From Oncomelania hupensis (lineage: Eukaryota; Mollusca; Gastropoda; Littorinimorpha; Pomatiopsidae): DNA of 64,000 nucleotides. Shown in pieces: positions 56,936 through 64,000 of this stretch. How positions within the stretch are numbered: the first letter of the stretch is position 1; each line of letters starts with the position of its first letter. The translations under genes and the position numbers were made by a program. The notes beneath the pieces are model-generated. The model did not search any database. It had not been told where the DNA came from and worked only from the letters and a program-made list of their open reading frames with translations. The stretch lies in NCBI GenBank assembly GCA_036898135.1, contig CM072512.1, positions 24,503,424-24,567,423 of the forward strand, read 5' to 3'.

Positions 56936-57336
56936 TAAAAGTCATGCATCCTACTCTCTAACCCCTAACACAATGGTTATGGTTTGCTTTTAGTCTTACG
57001 ATCAGCTATTCTCTAGCGAGATCATAACCGGGTAATTATTTTCAAACTTGGAATCGAGTAGATCTATTATATTGTACGAGTATTCACACTGGTGGCTCTG
57101 ATTATTGCTGTGTAGCCTATGTCTGTGGTTATGGTCAGGTTATGGATTAGAATAGAACACCGTTTTGACTGTAAGAGACCACTCACATTATGCCTTGGTG
57201 ACAATATTATTCATTACTGTAAAAGACTCCAGCGTTAATTCAGCGAAATTGTAAAATCGTCGATGTGGTTATAACGGTCCAATAGAGTGTAAGGCCTACT
57301 CTATTCTAAGGTCCTATTGGACCTTTAACCCCCGTT
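56936..57336. other. No gene recognised
   Basis: No coding similarity. Contains cctatgtctg-type phrases that recur loosely near 58200, too short to define a repeat. Confidence 0.4.
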
Positions 57337-57911
57337 GGGGTGCCGGGGGTTTCAGTATAAATAGTATCCCCACTTTCTGGAAATTTAGTGCTTTAAATTC
57401 CCACTGTCGCTGTCTTTCTCATTTGCTCTTTGTCATTCTTGCTCTGTTCTATCAATCTGCTAAACTATCGTCTTCTTCGCTAGACCAGTCTTCTACATTT
57501 TTTCTTGAAAACTCTGCCGGGACAAGACTCCTTGTTTGTGTATGAGGTCTGTTGGATCAGCTTGGGAATATTGGACGCTTTCTGCCAGGTGGTCACTAGG
57601 GCTTCCTATGATGTTATTATTTAGCAATGTAGGCATTTTATATGTATGTGTTTTGTTGATAATTTATAATGATGTTTGTATTCTATTTTGTTTTTGTAAA
57701 CGGGGGTTCGATAAGTTGGGGTGAAGCCTCAGCCGTCCCCTGCGTGGGATGTCTTTATTGTAAAGTGACTGGCTGGTGGAGGGCATTCAGTTTTCCCACT
57801 AGGGTTGTTTCAGCAGATCTTTTATGCGGATTGGGGGTTATCCGGTCCTGATTTGGCTCGGGAGAGTCCGCTGGACCTAAAGCAACAATTATGTAATGTA
57901 ATGTAATGTAA
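57337..57911 (+). repeat. Dispersed repeat B, copy 3
   Basis: Starts near gggggtttcagtataaatag, ends ggacctaaagcaacaatta, then four TGTAA-type units. Same sequence as 32951-32340 in reverse. The long frame is split in two (57536-57724 and 57669-57851). Confidence 0.7.
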
Positions 57912-58405
57912 TTGGACCTTTAAAACCCCCTTACCATTTTACCCCAAGTTTCCCTGAATTTTTAAAAACCCTTTTTTCATTCAGTGAGCTGTCTGGCCAG
58001 ATTATATCTTTGCGTATGTCGTCAGTAGTTTTACCATATAGGCCATTTAATGTTACTGGAATAGAATTTAGTTGTAATAAAAGTATAAAAGGTCTTCGAG
58101 GACATTATGTCTGGATAACTAACTCTTTGGAAGCTTTCAAGTTTCTGTCGACTAGCTAGTTGTTGTCCTGGTAATGTTGTCCGGTGAGATTATGACCGCG
58201 CAGCCTATGTCTGGACTAGGATAGAAGTACTACTATTCTGAGTGTCAGAGATGTAGGAGGGCAAGAAATGTTTCAGGTGTAGCCCCATCAAGCTCTGAAA
58301 CTGTATTATTAATAAGGATTGTAAAAATCGGCATTTTTGTTATAGATTTCTTAACTTATAGCTTATTTAATTGCCCGGTCGGTCTATTTTGTTAATCTAA
58401 TCGAC
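57912..58405. other. No gene recognised
   Basis: AT-rich, no similarity seen; tcgac at 58401-58405 flanks the element 4 LTR and may be its target duplication. Confidence 0.4.
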
Positions 58406-58942
58406 TGTTACACGTTTTTATCAATAGTCGATCCAGCCCCGATGCTTGGATCTTGATATGTGTAACTGGAATTCGTTTATCCACGCAGCCTGTTCACTCA
58501 GCAACAAGGCAGGAGTCGCCGCATAAAGATTTCCAACTTTATTCAGTAAACACCAATGTGACCACACGAGTTTGACGCACGCTAAATATATGCTGAGTCA
58601 AGATGTAAATAGTTTACAGTTTCATATCCATGAGAGTGCTGTGCGCAAAATATGAATCAGCGGTTTGTATTTCGTAGTGTATGCCAAGAATTAGGTTTTT
58701 CACGTGCTTTACGCATAGCTCGATAGCTACTAGGAGCCTGAACGGTGGGCTGGAAGGGTGTTGAAGTGGTAGAGTCAATATTCTTCGGTTTAGAAGAATC
58801 GCTTAGCTATTGCGAGACAGATCTGGAAACTTCGATCGATAATAAACAAAGAAAATTCTCAACAATATCGACCGACGAAAATTATCAACATTATACAAAG
58901 CTTCTTCTAGCAACAGCGCAAAATCAAATCAAAGGTAAATAC
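58406..58942 (-). repeat. 3' LTR of element 4 (5'-truncated)
   Basis: tgttacacg start, agccccgatgcttg, attcgtttatccacgcagcc and caaatcaaaggtaaatac match element 2's LTR in reverse. The first roughly 120 bp of the LTR and the polypurine tract are deleted, so the 3' untranslated sequence joins the LTR interior directly. Confidence 0.65.
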
Positions 58943-58996
58943 ATTGAGACGCAATGCACAAAGTCCAGGAACGTATTTCAGTCTGTCTGGATACTG

Positions 58997-60170
58997 TCAA
59001 GTTTTTTTCATCCTCACGGAACCAATGCCCTCGTCCGTCACGTTTGTCATTGGCCTAGGGTCAAAGACAGTGATCTCGTAGACTTTCCTGGAGTCAGTGC
59101 ACCCTCTATTGCTTCCTTCTTCCATCGAATTATAGATGAAGTCGACGTTGTCAGTTCCCAGAATGCATTTGCTGGGTCTCACGGTCAGGTTGGCTTTTGC
59201 TATACGGTGAAACGGCTCCCTCAAGGTCATCAGATGCTCCTTCAAGATCTGGGTGTGGGCTAGCAGGTCGTCCCAGCAACAAACGGCGTTGTCCATCCCT
59301 TTGTGCATCTCCCTCATTCCTCTCTTCATGGTAGCACCGTTGTTGAACATTCCAAAGGGCATCCTCAGGCATTCGTACGTCCCATCAGGAGTTATAAAAG
59401 CAGTCCTGTTGACGCACGGGAACTTACCAATAACATTTGCTGAGATCAATCTTTGAGAAGACTTTACTCCCTGATAATTGACGGAACAGTTCTGCTGCAA
59501 TAGGCATCGGCTCAGGGTCGAAGACGGTGATCTTGTTAACCTTTCTTTGGTCGGTGCATGCTCTGTTGCTCCCGTCCTGCTTCTTCACGACCACGATAGG
59601 GGACGCGTATGGGGAACTGGATTCCCTGATGATGTCCATCTTCAGCATCTCACTGATGTCTTTTTTCAAGGATTCGCGGGAAGGGTTTGGATCGAACGGA
59701 AATATCTGTAGTAGGGTGGACTTCATGTTCGACCAAAGTCGTAGAGCTTGGGACATCACTGAACTCGCCCATAATGTCCTTTTGATGCTCCGTCAGGTTT
59801 GGTCTTACCTTAACGTCGTCTATGCCTTCTTTGCTGTGGAAGTCTCCAAGTTCTAACAGTTCCTCGTTGTCAAAGCTGTCGTCAATTTCAGCTGCTGTTA
59901 CTGCGTGCACAGTCTCTGGTGGCATATCCATGTACAGCTTAAGGAGATTGGAGTGGTATTTCTTGGAATGCTGGTCGACCTTCACCTTGTAATCGTTGAT
60001 CCCTACCACGGCCTCCATTTTGTGCTGGCCTTTCCACCGCATCAGCAACTTATTGTGATCCTTAGGTAGTAGCACGAGCACTTTGTTGCCAGGTTTGAAC
60101 TTCCTGTTAACTGTCCTACGATCGTAGTAGTGCTTTCCACAGTTATGGGTATTCTACAGGTTTTCTCTGG
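58997..60170 (-). pseudogene. Element 4 integrase C-terminus and RT
   Basis: LVLLPKDHNKLLMRWKGQHK and KYHSNLLKLYMD (integrase end), then TTLVEHEVHPTT, then in another frame the RT: IIRESSSPYASPIVVVKKQD, VFSKIDLSKCYW, FITPDGTYECLRMPFGMFNN and WDDLLAHTQ. After PSKCILGTDNVDF the RT breaks and a second finger-like segment (GSNRGCTDSRKVYEITVFDP) follows to a stop at 58997. RNase H is absent. The order integrase then RT is visible across one stretch despite frameshifts. Confidence 0.75.
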
Positions 60171-60224
60171 CTAGCTCGAGAGTCTGCTCAAGTTTCTCCC
60201 TTAGATCAAAAACGTACTGGTAGC

Positions 60225-61784
60225 TGTCACGTGGGGTTTAGTTGTTACTGGGCTCTGCACAATGGAATGCTGTAACCCTCACGCTTTATTTTATGGGAAC
60301 TGCTAGTTAGTCACCCGGTGAATTACTTTAATACATTTATTTATTTAGCTCGGTCTGTGTTAAGGCTGGGGTACAGAGATATATAGAAAAATGGTAAAAG
60401 ATCACTGTCACACTAGCTTTCACACGGCTATGAATCATATGTAGTCCAGCCACTTGATAACAGTTAAAATCACACATTTATTTCTTCCACTCTATTCAAG
60501 ATTTTCGATGTACTAATCTACCTTAAACAGTCATAAGTCAATGCAAATAATTCGATCGCTGATAGTCTAGGCAGCTGTTATGTCTTCATAGGGCACTGGC
60601 TACTAGAGTTCATGAAGATTGGACTACTGTGGTCCTCTTTACTATAGTTTCTGAAGAGTGGACTACTGTGGTCCTTTTGCTATCAGTTTTAGTGCAGTAT
60701 TTCCTGGGCACTTAACTTCAGGTTGTGTGTTTGAAGCCCTTCGTTGATGTAGCTTCTGGTACAAGCTGGGTCGTCGTGTAGTTTGGTCCCTTGACACGCT
60801 GTGTTGTCTTGTAGGGTGTTTTCCAGGGTTGCTCTCTCAGTCCTGTGCTGTAGAGGCTAAACAGCCAACTCGTCTTTTCTGTGGAGTTGGGCGCACGGGA
60901 TATCTCGCCTGCTCGTCTGTAATATAAGAGACGAAATTCTGCACAACCTTGAATAATAGGTTTGTGCAGAGCGTCTCACTGAAAGCCAAAGTAGCCATCA
61001 GTGATAGCTCCACATCTCTATACATAAGCGACGAACATTCTGCTACGTCCGTGGTCCACTGGAATCTCAACTCTAATTTCCTATACATACATAAATATAA
61101 ATCGTGGCTAATTATACACATACAGAATTAATAATATTATAAACATTCACTGGTACAGCCACTGGTCTGCAAACATACATATAGGTTAAACAACAGTGGT
61201 TCCGTCAGGTATACAACATGGCGTTTAAACCGGTCGTGCTTAACACGTGTTCGGCTTCTCCACGTGGTAAGGCAAATTCGGATTAACAATTCAAATCTAT
61301 GCATAGCAAATTCCACAAACATAATTTCAACAATAATATAAATATATCACGATGAAACAGAAGTATGTTCATTTACCTGTTTGACAAAGACAGGCCCGTG
61401 GCTACTTGATTGAATTATAAAATTCAAAAGTCCTGCTTCGTGGTCTGTTCAGGAGAGATCTTACTGCTAACTGTGTAGCTGGTATCTGCTCCTCGTTTTC
61501 AACACGACTGCCGTTCTATCCCTCTATTTGAATCAGCCAGACCTGGTTGAATCCATTCTACTGTGTTCCCATAGGCTGGTAATCGACTCGCCTAACGTAG
61601 CTACGATTATTTCATTGCCTTCGCTCTTACCGTCAGCTACCACTGTGTGTAAACGGCAGTATATCATTGCTACGCTTGATTACTTCCATCGTCTGCTGCA
61701 GCCTAACATTAACATTCTAAGATTACAGTGACTAAACAAGGCTAAATAGTAAGGTAAGCAGGGTAAACTGGTCCGTTCGTCACA
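60225..61784 (-). repeat. Solo LTR, family I, 1560 bp, duplication GTAGC
   Basis: tgtcacgtggggttt to ccgttcgtcaca flanked by GTAGC (60220-60224, 61785-61789). Highly similar to 46636-48165. Inserted in element 4's integrase. Confidence 0.85.
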
Positions 61785-62640
61785 GTAGCTGTTCTACTTC
61801 TTTCGTCAACAGTTCTTTCAGGGTGTGTATCGGCCCTCGGGTGGTTCTTCCGTACAACAGCTCGAACGGAGAAAAGCCGGTGGACTCCTGCGGTACTGCG
61901 AACAGAAAGGCGTTGATGTAGCGATGCCATTGTCTGGGCTGCTTGCTGCACAGTTTCTTCAGGGTGGCTTTAGCGAAGCATTGAACTTCTCGGCGAGCCT
62001 GTTGCACATTGGATGATAGGGTGTCGTTTTCAACTGCCGGATGCTCAGCAATCTTTTGACTTCCTTCAGGCAGTCGGAGACGAACTATGTCCCGAGGTCT
62101 GTCAGAATTTCTTCGGGTACCCGTAGTCTGCTGAACATGTCCACCAGCGCTTCTGCCACGGTTTCAGTGTCAATCTTCTTCAGAGGCACTGCTTCTGGGT
62201 ACCGAATCGCACAGTCCACTAAGGTCAGTCAGTATCCACCGGTGACCTTCTTCACTCGGAGGTTTTATTTCGCCGATGAAATCCAAGGCCACCCTCTTGA
62301 AAGAATGGTCTGTATAGGCACTCTACCGACCCTTCCGCGAAGCATGGTCTTCTGGCAAATGTCACATGATCGGCTAACGTCCGCATGAAGTCCTGGCCAG
62401 TAGGACACTGCCTTGATTCTGTCCGACGTCTTTTTGATGCGCAGGTGACATCCCATGATGGAGTCATGATCTACTTCCATCATTTGGCGCCTTGGAGGTA
62501 ACGGTACCAAGACTTGACGTAGTAGTTTCTCTCCGTTGACCCTCGGGTGCTGGAAGATGATTCTGTACATGATCTTGGCCTTCACCTCGAAATAGACCGA
62601 GCCACTGCCGCGCCCTTGGTCACGTGGTCTTAGCGGTTCC
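61785..62640 (-). pseudogene. Element 4 integrase, N-terminal and core part
   Basis: Minus strand KLLRQVLVPLPPRRQMMEVD, SDRIKAVSYWPGLHADVSRS and CDICQK (H2C2 region, 62585-62340), then core traces to about 61800 (LKKLCSKQPRQWHRYINAFL, STGFSPFELLYGRTTRGP). Several frame breaks. Confidence 0.7.
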
Positions 62641-63968
62641 TGTACTATAAGCTTCCTTCCTGGAGCTGGATTAGCTTATCTCTGTCCACGATGGCGGTTT
62701 TGGAGCTTTCGGAGACCTTGGGTTGCGTAGCCATCTTATCTTTACTAGCCTCGGCCCTGGTAATGACAGCACCGACAATCTCTGGCCACTCTTGCACGTT
62801 CGCAGGAGCAGCTGTGTGCCCGGTCTCGCTTGAAAGAATGACGCTCCCGCCGCCCACTTGATGGTCAGAACTACTTATTTGCCGTCGATTAAAGAAACGC
62901 CTCCGTCGACTGCCGCCGCTGCATTGTCCGTATTACTCTGCTGTCCATTCTCTTTGTTTTGAAAACAGTTAGCAGCTCTGTGGTCTTTGGCGTTGTAGGT
63001 GAAACCGCCTTTTGATTGCCCTTCCTTAAAAGATGGCTTGGAATCTTTCTGTCCCTGGCTCGTCTGGTTCCTCTGGTTCTGGTTCCCTTAGTTTCCAGTC
63101 TTCTGAAAATGTTTCGTGGCCTTGGGTGGCCCTCGGGGTCTTCCCATGAGCGATGAGCTAACTTTCAGCAGCCTCAGTCACATCTTTAAGTGTCTGCAGC
63201 TTTTATATTTCTAATAGGGTCGTCAGGTCCTTGTGACAGGCCTTGAGAAAATGCTCCTTCACGATCAGGTCATGGAGACTATTGTAAGGCTCTCCTTAGC
63301 CTGATAATTCCACTCACCTCTGTAGATATGACGACAGGCGCTCCACAAATTGTCTCGTCTGACAGAGGCCAGCATTCACTGAAGCCTTTACGGTAGCCCT
63401 TCTCTATAAAGCTGTAGAACTGCAATAGGGTCTCATTTAAGATGTCGTAGTCTTCGGCGTCAGCGTTCGACTGTCTGGTGTAAATTTCGAGCGTGTGTCC
63501 CGTCAGATGTGCACCAAGTCGAATCGCCCAGTCTTGAGTGTGCCAAATAGAGCTTTCAGCGAACCTTTTGAATCTCCCCAACTAACTGTCGAACTGGTCC
63601 TTCCCGTATACGAATGCTGGAAATTTTGGAGGCTTCTGGTCGCTGACAACGTGTTGTGGGACCTGATGTTGTTGGATACGCGCCATATCTAGCTGGAACT
63701 GACGCTCAGCTTCCTTTTCTTCTCTTTTTTGCCGCTGCTCATCTCGTTCTTGCTGCTGCTGCTCAATTTCTCTTTCTTCAAGCCGTCGCCGCGCTTCTTT
63801 TTTTTGCCGCTGCTCTTCTCTTTCTTGCCGCTGTTCAATTTCCCTTTCTTCACGCCGACGCTGCGCTTATTTTTCTTCACGCAGTATTCTCTGCTGAGAC
63901 TTGACGTACTCTGTCAGCAGATTGCCTTTCAGATACAGTTTAATTCTTTTCTGCCAGAAGTCAGCCAT
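62641..63968 (-). pseudogene. Element 4 gag and protease-region remnant
   Basis: The start ATGGCTGACTTCTGG is conserved (63968). The coiled coil is degraded (63900-63690, one stop). The capsid MGRFKRFAESSIWHTQDWAI, DYDILNETLLQFYSFIEKGY (63581-63400) is similar to element 2. Zinc-knuckle and protease parts are mostly deleted between 63100 and 62860. The linker KVSESSKTAIVDRDKLIQLQ (about 62720-62650) reaches integrase. Confidence 0.7.
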
Positions 63969-64000
63969 CTTGATACTTTTCTATAAAGTTCGTGATTGTG

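Larger units (their letters stand above)
58406..64000 (-). mobile_element. Ty3/Gypsy element 4 (family II), running off the window
   Basis: Minus strand: gag from 63968, protease remnant, integrase, then RT, a truncated 3' untranslated region and LTR (58942-58406). A solo LTR (60225-61784) interrupts integrase. Every coding segment matches element 2 but is more decayed, with extra RT present. The 5' LTR is beyond position 64000. Confidence 0.8.

Overview
This is eukaryotic, repeat-dense DNA from an invertebrate. The large retrotransposon-filled intron, the V-domain and tRNA/5S-like SINEs, the hAT, piggyBac, L1/Tx1-type and GGATA-tailed LINE remnants, and the Ty3/Gypsy elements with integrase ahead of reverse transcriptase best fit a lophotrochozoan, probably a mollusc. 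The species is inferred, not shown. Nothing here looks prokaryotic.

Host genes are sparse. The best is a three-exon gene on the + strand (11958-12060, 29639-29800, 31127-31254). It encodes a 130-residue secreted cysteine-rich protein with a signal peptide and a von Willebrand factor C (VWC) domain. Its first intron is 17.6 kb, and almost all of that is one nested retrotransposon stack. Weaker candidates are a THAP-like zinc-finger exon (4145-4333) and a two-exon hypothetical gene (55819-56010, 56587-56682).

Layout. 1-3663: an LTR scrap, then a hAT transposon nested inside another hAT. 4.1-9.1 kb: THAP exon, V-SINE, old LINE, piggyBac fossil. 11.9-31.3 kb: the VWC gene. Its intron 1 holds a complete minus-strand Gypsy element (element 1, 12830-29557, target duplication TCATT). 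Element 1 contains a complete plus-strand Gypsy element (element 2, 17049-22810, duplication GGTGA, LTRs identical by eye), two solo LTRs, a LINE and a SINE. 31.3-36.3 kb: simple repeats, an unclassified dispersed repeat, oppositely oriented LINE pieces. 36287-36786: a 500-N gap. 36.8-42.8 kb: Gypsy element 3 with an almost complete pol. 43.6-48.3 kb: a foldback element split by a dispersed repeat and two solo LTRs. 49.4-53.6 kb: an L1/Tx1-type LINE with one frameshift. 53.7-55.6 kb: a decayed gag-like gene followed on the same strand by a TatD-type nuclease. 58.4-64 kb: Gypsy element 4 (minus), split by a solo LTR and running off the window.

The four Gypsy elements form two families (elements 1+3, elements 2+4). 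Both have the unusual order gag-PR-INT-RT(-RNase H) known from Gmr1-like elements, and their capsids resemble the vertebrate SCAN domain. Element 2 lacks nearly all of RT and RNase H yet has matching LTRs, so it probably moved recently using enzymes supplied in trans. The least familiar object is the gag-TatD pairing at 53.7-55.6 kb.
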